NCBI GenBank assembly: GCA_039519185.1
Contig: CM076849.1
Coordinates: forward strand, 116,640,587 to 116,704,586
Source of the DNA: Astragalus membranaceus
Lineage: Eukaryota > Streptophyta > Magnoliopsida > Fabales > Fabaceae
DNA: 64,000 nt
Direction of reading: 5' to 3'
How positions within the stretch are numbered: the stretch's first letter is position 1; each line of letters starts with the position of its first letter. The position numbers were made by a program, and so were the translations under genes. Under the pieces are notes generated by a model, which made no database searches, had not been told where the DNA came from, and was given only the letters and a program-made list of their open reading frames with translations. Shown here piece by piece: positions 46,301-57,016 of the stretch.

Positions 46301-46499
46301 TGATTCACTCATGGTTGTCCTTGTTCTTCTGTAATTGTATTTGTATTCGGTCGTATGACTCGAGCTTGTATAATAATTATTTATTAGTTTCCGCTGCTTC
46401 TTGTAAAGATGTATATCTGAACAGGAATTTTTATACTCTGATTTATACCAAATTGTATATTTAGGTATTTCCTTGTTAAAGAAATACCGGGGTGTTACA
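43335..46499 (+). repeat. 5' LTR of the LARD-like element (3165 bp)
   Basis: Contains in order: a purine-rich stretch (43,960-44,010); conserved leader-like sequence (44,340-44,600); a hairpin GTGAGTTCTACTCAC (44,987-45,001) that also reads as a splice donor; two GC-rich palindromic blocks 73 bp apart (45,296 and 45,369); three 'cgggattcgtagtcgttg' repeats (45,917-46,060); a hairpin GAGACAAGTTGTCTC (46,193-46,207); and a pyrimidine tract with TACAG (46,231-46,235). Frames of 60-110 codons inside it occur in both LTRs and are not considered genes. Confidence 0.93.
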
Positions 46500-46501
46500 T
46501 T

Positions 46502-46513
46502 TGGTATCAGAGC
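46502..46513 (+). other. iMet-type primer-binding site of the LARD-like element
   Basis: TGGTATCAGAGC, the standard tRNA-iMet site, two bases after the 5' LTR. Confidence 0.92.
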
Positions 46514-49500
46514 GGTTCGGCCTTGTCGGACGTAGTGACCTTCGGGTCGAGAACATAGGATCGAGTCAGCTAGGGACTTAGACAGTTATATGTCAGACCT
46601 TTTTAGTATATTATGTGACGTATTGAGTCAGGATCCACTCAATGTTTCATGTAACTTACTGAAAACTATGACAGATGGTTGCCTCAGCCCCGAAAATGTC
46701 CGAGACCCTACACCATAGGATTCTCAGCCTTCTCGTTTCATCAGAACGTGCAACGGCAGCAGAGGGCTACATATTACGTTTGGAAACAAGGATGGGCATC
46801 TGCGATGGTTCGAGGAAACTGTGGGCGACTATTCACTAAGTGAATCGGATGCGGCTAGTGAGTCGCGGCATGAAACATCGTAGATCTTATCGAGGAATAA
46901 GAATCAAGCGAAGTCTTTGGGCAATAGCAATGTCAGTGTACTGAAAACTATCAGACTAGTTGACACCCGAAACCCTGACTTTATTTAGTCAGCGTGTCAG
47001 TTTTCGAGATATTGTTTTCATCATAAATCTTACTTTCTGGTGTCAGTCAATCCCAGTTAAGGCAGCAGTCAAGGAAAATCCTTATCGGTTAATTTTAAGC
47101 ATAGATTCCAATTCTTCTTCTTCCGAGTCACAATGTGACGGATGACAAAGCCAATTGAGTAAAGATACTCCGTCGTCAGTATTGACTAGTGGAATCATAA
47201 GTGCCGATCAGGTTAAGTCCCGATTAGGAATTATGAATCAGATCCTTCAAAGCAGATCAGTATGTGGAATCTGTAGAAGTAACCTTAATTCAATCCGCTG
47301 TTGGAAGCATTCCGATCACGGCCTGTGAGAAATTCTCGTTAGTCTTCCGATTCATTTGTTCATAACTCCTGCTCCGGAACTCCGATTTTTATGTTCCGAG
47401 AGGCGTTGGAAAGCTAACGAAAATACCTACACCGATGAATGGGTTGTGAACCGTATCTTCAATTGTATTTTGAAGTGTACCTCTGTTTTAAATCTGAACC
47501 GTAAACTCTAAGCATTCGTGGAATGTGGACCTCCCTGTTGTACGGGAAATTGGTGAAAGGACCTCCAATCAGTCAGTTTAGACTCCTAGATACTGATTCA
47601 GGATAACGTTGTTGTAGTCTTTTTTCCAAGAAACCTACTTCCGGAAATTGCCATTAGTAGTGATGGCCATTCAACCATTGAAGTGATTCCAAAATCTTAA
47701 TCTCAAAGACCCCAACAAACTGGTTGAAAAACGAGGAGCTTAAAGTCACCTACATGGCGAACATGATGTTGTCATGGGAGTAGAAACCGTCCTGAAGCTA
47801 TATTGATTAATGTAATGTAATAATTATGTCTGGATAGTCGCGGAAGTTCGGTAAGAAGCTGGGCCAAGGAAAATTTTAAAAGATAAACCCAATTTCAACA
47901 AATCAATACGGAGACACTCATGGTGTGCTCGTGTGATTCCCGAAATAACTTTTGTTTTCAAAATCCCCTGGTGCCATCGCAATTCCAATTTCGTAACTAA
48001 TCCGAGAATAATTGCTGCGCTGAAGTTAATCGAGAAACCAAAGATTGTCTAGAATGACTCTAAATCTCATCTCCGAAAGAAGACCGTATGTCGTTCTAGT
48101 AGGATTCCCAATATCGAAAATTGCATCTCCTTAGGATCTGAGTGATCAAGAATCTATGAAAGCTAGCTATCAAAGCTCAAGCCTAGTTGAGTTCGGAAGA
48201 CCGCTGAAATTGGACAAGTCGTTGACTTAGAAAACTCCGAAAAAAGCCATGTTTGGGAAATCATCCTTCGAATGTTATAGCATTCAAGCTTCCGCTACTA
48301 AAGTGGAACTCCAATCGTTAATCTTGAATTCGTTAAGATCAACAGTAAGTTGTTGTGACTTGGATCCATCGGATGGGCCAATGCTAATTCTCCATTCTAT
48401 TGACCTATGGTTAAATGTCGATAAATCAAGTATGTGTTGAATTCAGAATTGTCCGATTGTGGTCCAGCACACGATGCTTTTCTAAGAATCCAATGAGTTG
48501 AGTACCTATAATGTTTTTACCTTTTCACCTTCTACACCCGTTTGATGGTAGAGTGAGTGAGGATGAACCGTATGTCGGTCGGAGACTAAATGATTGGACA
48601 GTGACTGTATGACACATGAGTCCTTGATAGTGAACTTTATAACCTTTGTGTAGTCTCTTGAGACGGTCAAGTCGTGTCTGTTTTTCATCATGAAATACGA
48701 CCCTTGTTTTTAATCTCGAAATTTTGTCTTGGACCGATTCGAGAAAGGAATTGAAAAGAAGTGAATTGAATCGAGTGGAATAACGGCTTGAGAAGAATTT
48801 TTAAAGCAAATACCCGCTTTCTTTTCGGCTCAATGTCCTTCCTGATCCCTTCCTCGAACGAACCTAATTATTTCTGTTTTAACGGAACCGAACTCAAGCA
48901 CGATAAAAGTTTGCGAGATTTTGATCGCACAAATGGTTGACTCCAACAAAATAACACTTTTATTCTCACTTTCGAACTTAAAAAAAAAAATTGAGAATGA
49001 GATTCCGCTTTGCTGAAACGTCGTGCCACGAGTAAGGTCATCTATAAGTTGGGGTGAATTAACCTTTTGGGATAGTCGTATTTTCAAACTATCGTCATTA
49101 GAAACCCATTGAAAAGAATTTTCATTCAAATGGAACTATTGTACTTCATGTTTTGGAACTGATTTAATGAAAGAATATTTTACTATTATTTTGGTGTTTT
49201 TCCTGGATTCGGTTGCAAGGAAAATCGTTTCTAGATTCCTTGGACTGAAAGTCAACCTGTTTTATAAAATAACTCTGTTTGCTTCAGTCGAGATTTTTAG
49301 TAAGATGAGTCAAGCGCTTATGTAAGCGTAACTCGGGAAGAGAAGAAAACTTTTCTTCTGGATACCGTATGGTTTGATTCCAAAGAAATTCTCTTAAAGT
49401 CATCGTTTCGTTCCAATTCAAGCTACAGCTAGGCCGAAACCTTCCGAGTTCCTGACTTCGATAGTGCAGGATGTGTGGATACCATAACAATGAGTTCGTA

Positions 49501-49586
49501 TCCTCAACAGGTTGTAAGCATTCCATTGTTAATAACAATTAGTGTCAGCTTTCAAGAGGTCAGAATAGTTAATTTCTGAAGAAAGT
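46514..49586 (+). other. Noncoding interior of the LARD-like element
   Basis: About 3.07 kb. No gag, protease, RT or integrase motif is visible in any frame, and the longest frames are about 100 codons or fewer. Around 47,355-47,420 there is a 'ctccggaactccgattttta' ... 'gttggaaagctaacg' passage of a kind I have seen in plant LTR DNA, so part of the interior may be foreign repeat sequence. The origin of the rest is unknown. Confidence 0.6.
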
Positions 49587-49853
49587 CTGTATCTTCATGA
49601 TGTCTTTCACGTGTCTCAGTTGAGAAAATGAATTCCCGATCCACTTCAGCAGTTGAGCGTTGAAACGATCGATCTTCGACCGGATTTATCATTCCAACCT
49701 TATCCTAGTCATATCCTAGGGCGTGGCGTGAAGACATTGAGGTCAAGGACTATTCCGATTGTCAAGGTAGTCTGAGAAGGCTTCTCAGCCGGAGAGGCTA
49801 CTCGGGAATTGAAAGAGGACATGATGACCCGATATCAATATCTTTTTGCTTAG
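49587..49853 (+). pseudogene. C-terminal pol tail (Tekay type), broken
   Basis: 89 codons in one frame give 'LYLHDVFHVSQLRK', then a stop, 'IPDPLQQLSVETIDLRPDLS', 'ILGRGVKTLRSRTIPIVKVV', another stop, and a decayed 'EATRELKEDMMTRYQYLF'. This is the segment between integrase and LTR in Tekay/Del chromoviruses (usual form VFHVSQLRKYIPD..VLRNKTIPLVKVLW..EATWE..MR..YP.LF). Two internal stops show it is not translated as such. It names the lineage of the parent element. Confidence 0.85.
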
Positions 49854-49887
49854 GGTTCGTCTTGTCAATTTTGAGGACAAAATTTTT

Positions 49888-49902
49888 AAAAGTTGGGGTG
49901 AT
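49888..49902 (+). other. Polypurine tract of the LARD-like element
   Basis: AAAAGTTGGGGTGAT directly before the 3' LTR start TGTAACATCC. Upstream 'TTTTGAGGACAAAATTTTT' parallels the 'TTTGAGGACGAAAATATT' of the tandem-array element. Confidence 0.75.
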
Positions 49903-52900
49903 TGTAACATCCCTAATTTTTAAAGACTCGTACTATGATGCCTAAGACCGAATAATTATTTGTGGGAGTAATTGGTCGTGTCTCGGGGATTAATAGTCGA
50001 GGAAAAGTCCAAAGAAATCCTACCCTACATTTAATTGTGGCTTAGTCATAATTTAAATGAACAATTCCGCTGAAGGGTAAAATCGTCATTTCACCTCACA
50101 TCGAAGACGTATCAATTGAGTGAGCAGTTAGTCTCGACTCGAATGAGGATTTGTCGAGAAACCTATGCCGAGCGGAAAGCCATAAGATTATTGGGATTTT
50201 AGCCTCAAAAATCAAGACTTAATGGGCCAAGGGTATTTTGGTCATTTCCATAGATTTCGAATTGTCAAAGTTAGTAAAAGGCTATAACAAAAATGGTTAT
50301 TTAGACCGAGTAATTTAGCTAATCTAAATGTCTAATGATAGGTGGATGGACATTGGAGATTAGTTGTTTGATTTGGAATCGAAAGTTTAAGTAAAATTCG
50401 AATTAAGGGCATTTTGGTAATTTGGCCTCATTAAACTTTCCCCTCAGCTGGTCAAAACCCCCCACCACTTCTGTTTCCTTTCATTTGCTGATCAGTTCCA
50501 GAAAATTAGAAAACAAAAACAGAAAAGGAGAGGAGAGGGAGAGGGGCGCGATGGAGGAGAAAGAAGGAGGAGGGGGATCCTCCAAAATGTTTTGCATGTA
50601 AGTGCTCTCACTCCCATTCTACTCAGATTTCGATTTCCTTTCCAATGGAATAAATATCAGAACCTGATTCTTCCCCTATCTCTTTGTCCCATTTCGGATT
50701 TGGAGCTCCAAGGAGAAACAATGGAGTCTTGACCTCACTTGGAGCATTGCATGTTTAAATCGAAGCTAGAGGGAGTCAAAACTGAAGATGCATGGCTGAT
50801 TTTGATGCATTAGGGTGAAATCCAGTAGCTTGGTTCTGTATTGCAATGTTTAGGTTAGCTATTGGAGCTCAAATTCGTGATAGGGAGTGATTGAGGATGA
50901 TGATGATCAAGTCCATCAAGAATTCTGGGTGAAACCCGTATGGTATACCTTCATTGTTTTCATCGTATCTCACTTCACCATACTCCGATGATCGTGATTC
51001 TTGTTCCTCTGGAAACTAGACTCGAAGCTCTTCATTTTGGGCACAAGAACCGTATGATTTCATGGAGAAATGAAGGAGATATCATGTCCCCAAGTTTCGG
51101 ATTCAGAATCAAGCACTATCCTGGACCAGTCATCTTGTCTTGGTGATATCTCCCAAACCACTGGATGCATGCGTGTGAATCCTTGACCATTTGAAAGTAG
51201 ACAAAATACTCTTCAGAATGGGCACTGATTTGAATGAGTTTGGTTGCGAATTGACATAGTTATGGCTGTTACAAAAGTGTGCATTGATTCTGGAAAACAG
51301 AAAGAAGAATGCTGGAAATGTGGTTCATCAAATTTGAGTTCGGTTCGCCGAAGTCTCGAACGCCATCAGTTCGATATACTGAAGTGGGGTCCAATAACGA
51401 GGATGATTGACTTAGTTACTGGTTGTGCAAGTGGGACCCATCAAGTTCAGATGCGGAGGCACTAGGAGCGTGTACGTGACTACGGGGATTGTTCGAGTGG
51501 TTACAATCCGGCCGTCCGTGTTCCGGCGTGATTTCTCGCGGGATCGTCAACCGGGTGAGTTCTACTCACGGATAGGGATATTTTTATGTGTCTTGAAAAT
51601 ATATCGGTTTTGAGTCATAAGGCATTATCCGTTTTCGAAAGATTTTTGGAACCGAAAACCGTTTTTGAGAAATGTTGCGTTTTTACGGTTTTTATTGAAT
51701 TGTTGAACAATTTGCGAAATTGTGATTTTAAGTGCTTTTACTGGAATATGGTCTGGAATGTTGTTTATTAAATCCGTTTTCAGGTTGGAGAACGATCGGA
51801 ATTCGATTTGGGCGAGAAATGGAAAGCGGAATGAGAAACTAGAATTCAGTAACAGAACAGGCCGCACGAGTCGTGCGCCCCTGGGCACGGACCGTGCGTC
51901 CTCTTCGGGTTGGCTGTGTGATTTTGGTAAATCACGCACGGGTCGTGCGCCCCTGGGCACGGACCGTGCGTGAGCTGCTGTTACCGGACTCCGATTTCTC
52001 GTTTCGTCGCTCCTTTCGATCCCGAATCACTCCTAATCTTCTTCCCAACCAATTTTAAGGATATTGCCTTACTGACAACCGTATTTTGAACTTGTTCAAC
52101 TCATGTTTTTGAAAAGGGCTTCGAAAGCATAATTGATTGAAAAACCGAAACCCTAGTACACGCGTGTGAGTACACCGACTGATGGACTGACTGAATATAC
52201 ATGTTTATATATGTCAAATGAAAATGATTATAATGCCGGAGGTCTAACTTATGAATTCCTCAAAACGGGTTATAGATCGATATGGATATTGTTTATCCGA
52301 TTATTATGTAATTGATCCATGTGGTGATCGAAAAGATATAAATTATCTAACTCTCGAGAATTTGATGCATATTGTCATATGTATTGCGTTGGGTGACGAC
52401 CCGGCAAGTAGCATACTAGGGAGGGTAGTCATGACCCCTTACCTAGGCCCTGTATACGTTTTGGCGTGGTCAATTCGTGGGTTATCGGGATTCGTAGTCG
52501 TTGTACAGCCGATTTATGCTAAACTAAAATGAAAACACGATTTGCCGGGATTCGTAGTCGTTGCACAGTCGGCATTTCGATTTATAGCTTATGATTCGGG
52601 ATTCGTAGTCGTTGTACAGCCGTTTCATGTTAAGCTAAGATAAGAACACGATTTGCTTGGCATTTCGATTAATAAACAAGACATTGTTATGTCAGATTTT
52701 TGTTGTAACGGTTTCATAAATTGAACCGAGTGTCAGTGAGGGGGCACGGTAGGACTCACTGAGACAAGTTGTCTCACCCAATCCATATTTGTTGTTTTTA
52801 CAGAGAACAGGTCATAAGGACAGCAGGCGACAAAGTTGGTTGTCGGGTTCGAGGAGAAGAATGAAGATTGATTCACTCATGGTTGTCCTTGTTCTTCTGT

Positions 52901-53067
52901 AATTGTATTTGTATTCGGTCGTATGACTCGAGCTTGTATAATAATTATTTATTAGTTTCCGCTGCTTCTTGTAAAGATGTATATCTGAACAGGAATTTTT
53001 ATACTCTGATTTATACCAAATTGTATATTTAGGTATTTCCTTGTTAAAGAAATACCGGGGTGTTACA
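49903..53067 (+). repeat. 3' LTR of the LARD-like element (3165 bp)
   Basis: Same length and, as far as I can see, the same sequence as 43,335-46,499, offset 6568 bp. Confidence 0.93.
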
Positions 53068-53072
53068 TCCAG
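53068..53072. other. Target site duplication of the 9.7-kb LTR element (right)
   Basis: TCCAG, partner of 43,330-43,334. Confidence 0.93.
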
Positions 53073-54033
53073 CAATTTCATTTTCGTTTTCCATCGTTCT
53101 AATTGCATTTCTGGATTTGTACCTGCAAACGTGATGAGGATGAAAATTCTGGTTGTTTAGCTTTTTCATATCTGAAAGGGACCAAAATGAAACAACACAA
53201 ACAATGAGAGGGACCAAAATGAAACCAAGTTAAAACAGAGAGGACTAAAATGAAACAAATGAGCATCAACAGAGAACACAAACAATGAGACATCCCAGAT
53301 CCGTTTTGATTCAGTTCCGTTTCGTTTTGATTCAGTTCCGTTTCGTTTTGATTCAGATCTGGAAAAATCGTTCCTCTTCTCTCCTGTTTTGTGGGTGTTT
53401 TGTTCTTCTGATTTGTGGGTGTTTTGTTCTTCGTTTTGTGCGTGTTTTGTTATTCAGATTTGTTGTTGTTGTTGTTGTTGTTGTTGATGAATCGGTAGTT
53501 TTTCTAGAGATGTTCTTGTTGTTGAAGAATTGTTGTTATTGTTGAAGAATTGTTGCTTTTGTTATTGTTTTTTTTGTTGAAGAATTATTGTTGTTGAAGA
53601 AGTAGATCTGGAACCAGAGGAAATGTTGTTGTTTTTTGAAGAATTATGTTTTGTTTTAAGTTTTATTATATTTAATGTTTTTAGTTTTATTATATTTTGT
53701 TAATTTCATTTTTGAGTTTTGTTTTAAGTTAAAAATCTGAATTTAGAATTAAAAAATAATTTATTTGCCACGTCATTTAATGAATTTGAGACGCCACGTC
53801 AGCAGTTAACTGCCAACGTGGCGTCCGTTAACCAAAACTAACGTGAGGGACCAAAATGAAACGAAAATGAAACATGAGGGACCAAAACGGGCCAAAAAAA
53901 AGATAATGGACCAAAGTGAAATTTTGAGCAAACATAAAGGACCAAAAGTGCTATTTAGACTAGATTTAAAAAGTCATTAAGTCTTCTTGTTTTTTTAGAT
54001 AGTAGGTTTATAGTAATAGTCTTCAAAAATTTT

Positions 54034-54280
54034 AGGCCAAAGTGTTCTCGGGGTCCCTTATCTTTATTTAAAGTAACGAATTAGTCCTTTATGTTTTTTT
54101 TGTCCCAAATAAGTCCTTTATCTTTCAATTTTTTGACACATAAATCATTTTCCGTCAACCTCCATCCAACTTTGTTAACAGTGCTTATGTGGCGTGCTAA
54201 CTCATTATTTGATTAGGTGGCATGCCATTTTTATTTTTGCTTAGGTGGCATATAATTTAATTTAATAAAAATAAAAGCTA
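54034..54280. mobile_element. One end of a second fold-back element
   Basis: Starts 'ggccaaagtgttctcggggt' and has 'tagtccttta' repeats, 'ccgtcaacctccatccaact' and 'atgtggcgtgctaactc', the style of the inverted ends of dicot fold-back elements but a different family from 42,790-53,958. No matching inverted end is in the window. The satellite resumes near 54,288 at a later point in its unit, so one arm and part of the satellite were lost. Confidence 0.6.
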
Positions 54281-56058
54281 AACAAAATAGATAAATTATT
54301 TATGGGAAAAATAGATAAATTATTTGTGGGAAAAATAAAGTAAAAAGGAAAAAAGGAAGAAAAAAAGTGTAAAAGAAAAGTGAAAATGAGGAAAGAGAGT
54401 GTAAGAAGAAAGAGAAAAAAAGAATAAAGAGAGTGAAAGGAAAAAGTAAAAAGTAAGAAAGAGGGTGTAAAAATAAAGAGAGATAAAAAGAGAGGGAAAA
54501 AACAATAATGAATTAGATGTAATTTACTTATTTGTCCTCAAATTTGCCAATTGTCCTCAAATTTGCCAAGTGTCATTATTGACAAATGTCTCAATTGGAC
54601 ATTTCAGTGGTGATCTATTGCCTTAGATATATAGTAGATATAGTAGATAGTAGATATAGTAGATATAGTAGATAGTAGATTTAAATAGTCATTAAGTCTT
54701 CCCGTTTTTTAGATAGTAGGTTTATAGTAGTAGTCTTCAAAAATTTTAATTAAAGTAGTGTTTGTATAAATTTAGAAATTTAGTTAAAAGAATTAAAGTG
54801 AAGTGATAAGGGAAATATAATAATTATATATGGGAAAAATAAAGTAAAAAGGAAAACAGGAAAAAAAAAGTGTAAAAGAAAAGTGAAAATGAGGAAAGCG
54901 AGTGTAAGAAGAAAGAGAAAAAAAGAATAAAGAGAGTGGAAGGAAAAAGTAAAAAGTAAGAAAGAGAGTGTAAAAATAAAGAGATAAAAAACAGGGAAAA
55001 AAACAATAATGAACTAGATGTAATTTACTTATTTGTCCTCAAATTTGCCAAGTGTCATTATTGACAAATGTCTCAATTGGACATTTCAGTAGTGATCTAT
55101 TGTCTTAGATATATAGTTGGTAGTAGATATAGTAGATATAGTAGATAGTAGATTTAAATAGTCATTAAGTCTTCCTGTTTTTTAGATAGTAGGTTTATAG
55201 TAGTAGTCTTCAAAAATTTTAATTAAAGTAGTTTTTGTATAAATTTAGAAATTTAGTTAAAAGAATTAAAGTGAAGTGATAAGAGAAATATAATAATAAT
55301 TATATATGGGAAAAATAAAGTAAAAAGGAAAAAAGGAAGAAAAAAAGTGTGAAAGAAAAGTGAAAATAAGAAAAGAGAGTGTACGAAGAAAGAGAAAAAA
55401 AGAATAAAGAGAGTGGAAGGAAAAAGTAAAAAGTAATAAAGAGAGTGTAAAAATAAAGAGATAAAAAGAGAGGGAAAAAAACAATAATGAATCAGATGTA
55501 ATTTACTTATTTGTCCTCAAATTTGCCAAGTGTCATTATTGACAAATGTCTGAATTGGACATATCAGTGGTGACCTATTGTCTTGGATATATAGTAGAAT
55601 TATTGACAAATGTCTCAATTGGACATTTCAGTGGTGATCTATTGTCTTAGATATATAGTAGGTAGTAGATATAGTAGATAGTAGATTTAAATAGTCATTA
55701 AGTCTTCTTGTTTTCTAGATAGTAGGTTTATAGTAGTAGTCTTCAAAACTTTTAATTAAAGTAGTGTTTGTATAAATTTAGAAATTTAGTTAAATGAATT
55801 AAAGTGAAGTGATAAGAGAAATAGATAAATTATTTATGGGAAAACTAAAGTAAAAAGGAAAAAAGAAAGAAAAAAAGTGAAAAAGAAAAGTGAAAATGTG
55901 AAAAAAGAGTGTAATAAGAAAGAGAAAAAAATAAAGAGAGTGAAAGGAAAAAGTAAAAAGTAAGAAAGAGAGTGTAAAAATAAAGAGAGATAAAAAGAGA
56001 GGCAAAAAAACAATAATGAATTAGATGTAATTTACTTATTTGTCCTCAAATTTGCCAA

Positions 56059-56376
56059 GTGTCATTATTGACAAATGTCTCAGTTGGACATTTCAATGGT
56101 GATCTATTGTCTGTAACAGTACACAAAGAAAAGAAAAATCTGAATATGGAGAAGAAATGGGAGTTTGATTATGAGCAATTTATGGAGTTGTCTCCCTTTC
56201 TTCTCCTTTACCTGTTCCTCTTCTTCTCACAACCTTCCTTCTCCAGTGTTGCTGCTCCCTTTGTTGTTTTCCTCCTATTTTTGTTTTACACAAAATTAAA
56301 ATTTGAGAAACTAATTGCGTATAAAAATGGAGGTAGAGAAGATGTGAGGGAGAGAGAAATATGTGAAAGGAATTGA
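56059..56376 (+). CDS. Unknown short frame at the CACTA fragment's left part (doubtful)
   Basis: 106-codon frame whose first ~17 codons are satellite DNA. From 'MEKKWEFDYEQFMELSPFLL' (near 56,146) it encodes a charged start, a hydrophobic segment long enough to span a membrane twice, and a short polar end. It might be a captured host gene piece carried by the CACTA element or a chance frame. I do not recognise it. Confidence 0.2.
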   Translation: MSLLTNVSVGHFNGDLLSVTVHKEKKNLNMEKKWEFDYEQFMELSPFLLLYLFLFFSQPSFSSVAAPFVVFLLFLFYTKLKFEKLIAYKNGGREDVREREICERN

Positions 56377-57016
56377 AAATGGAATGAAAGGGAAGAAGAT
56401 GTTAATGAATGGGAGAAAGAGACACACAGAGGAAGAGAGAGTAGTGAGATCGAGAATGAGAGGTGAGAGTGAGAGATTGTAAGAGAAGACCAGAGAATAG
56501 TGAGGGAAGAGAGCTAGCGAAAGAAAGAACGACGAGAGAAGAAAGAAACGATTTAGAGGGTTTTGCAATTGCTATTTGGATTTTGAGTTTTGCAATTAGG
56601 TTAGGGTTTGCGAGATTGAGAGTGAGGGAGGCTCGATGGTGGAGGGTGTGGGTGGAGGCGCGATGGTGGAGAGTGACACAGTGAGGGAGGCCCCTCGGAG
56701 GGAGGGGGACGGCGTGAGGGAGGGGAGCGGCGTGAGGGAAGCTCATAGAGCAGAAGGAAACGATGATATGAAATAAACAGAGAAGAAGGAAACGATGATA
56801 TGAAGGCGTGGGTTTTAAGCGAAGATCATTTGCGACGGGCTTGTGACGGGATCCCCGTCGCAAATTTGCGACCGTTTTCTAATCCGTCGCAAATGTCAGA
56901 GGGAAATTTCCCGCTTCTTACTTTTTCAAACACGCCGTCGCAAATCCGTGGCAAATTACTGACGGATTAAGCTCCGTCGCAAATATTGGTAGCTAAAACA
57001 GGTTTTTCTTGTAGTG
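56111..57016. mobile_element. CACTA-type transposon fragment with right terminus
   Basis: Ends at 57,016 with GGTTTTTCTTGTAGTG, the inverted form of CACTACAAGAAAAACC, the CACTA (En/Spm) terminus. The last 190 bp carry repeated 'ccgtcgcaaat' and inverted 'ttgcgacgg' subterminal motifs, as CACTA transposase binding regions do. No left CACTA terminus is present: at about 56,111 satellite stops at 'ctattgtct' and unrelated DNA begins. After 57,016 the satellite resumes about 30 bp earlier in its unit, so the left side is truncated or rearranged. Confidence 0.75.

Larger units (their letters stand above)
43335..53067 (+). mobile_element. LARD-like non-autonomous LTR retrotransposon, 9.7 kb
   Basis: Two LTRs of exactly 3165 bp (TGTAACATCC..GGTGTTACA), plus-strand orientation, PBS directly after the 5' LTR, polypurine tract before the 3' LTR, and a perfect TCCAG duplication. 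Every open frame in one LTR has an identical twin 6568 bp away in the other, so the LTRs look identical and insertion was very recent. The 3403-bp interior has no gag and only a stop-riddled pol tail. Movement must therefore have depended on proteins from another element, probably a Tekay-type chromovirus judging by that tail. Confidence 0.92.
42790..53958. mobile_element. Fold-back DNA transposon (about 1.43 kb without its insertion)
   Basis: Inverted ends of about 170 bp, CTAAATAGCACTTTTGGTC at 42,790 and its complement ending at 53,958, with many 'ggtccct' phrases. Each end finishes inward in a 36-bp near-perfect palindrome around CAGTTAACTG (42,924-42,959 and 53,790-53,825), so each arm can also fold on itself. 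The interior has no transposase frame; it holds 'cacgtttgcag' repeats on the left and 'gttccgtttcgttttgattc' and TTG-triplet repeats on the right. The target duplication is not clear, because the flanks are repetitive 'tagata'. It resembles non-autonomous fold-back or Mutator-like families of dicots. It is split by the LTR element at 43,335-53,067. Confidence 0.82.

Noticed and set aside
54320..54505. Phe/Leu/Ser-rich minus-strand frames of 60-85 codons in each satellite unit, looking like membrane proteins
   Set aside because: They translate the complement of an A/G-rich strand, which always yields F, S, L and stop-poor stretches. There are no conserved starts or ends.
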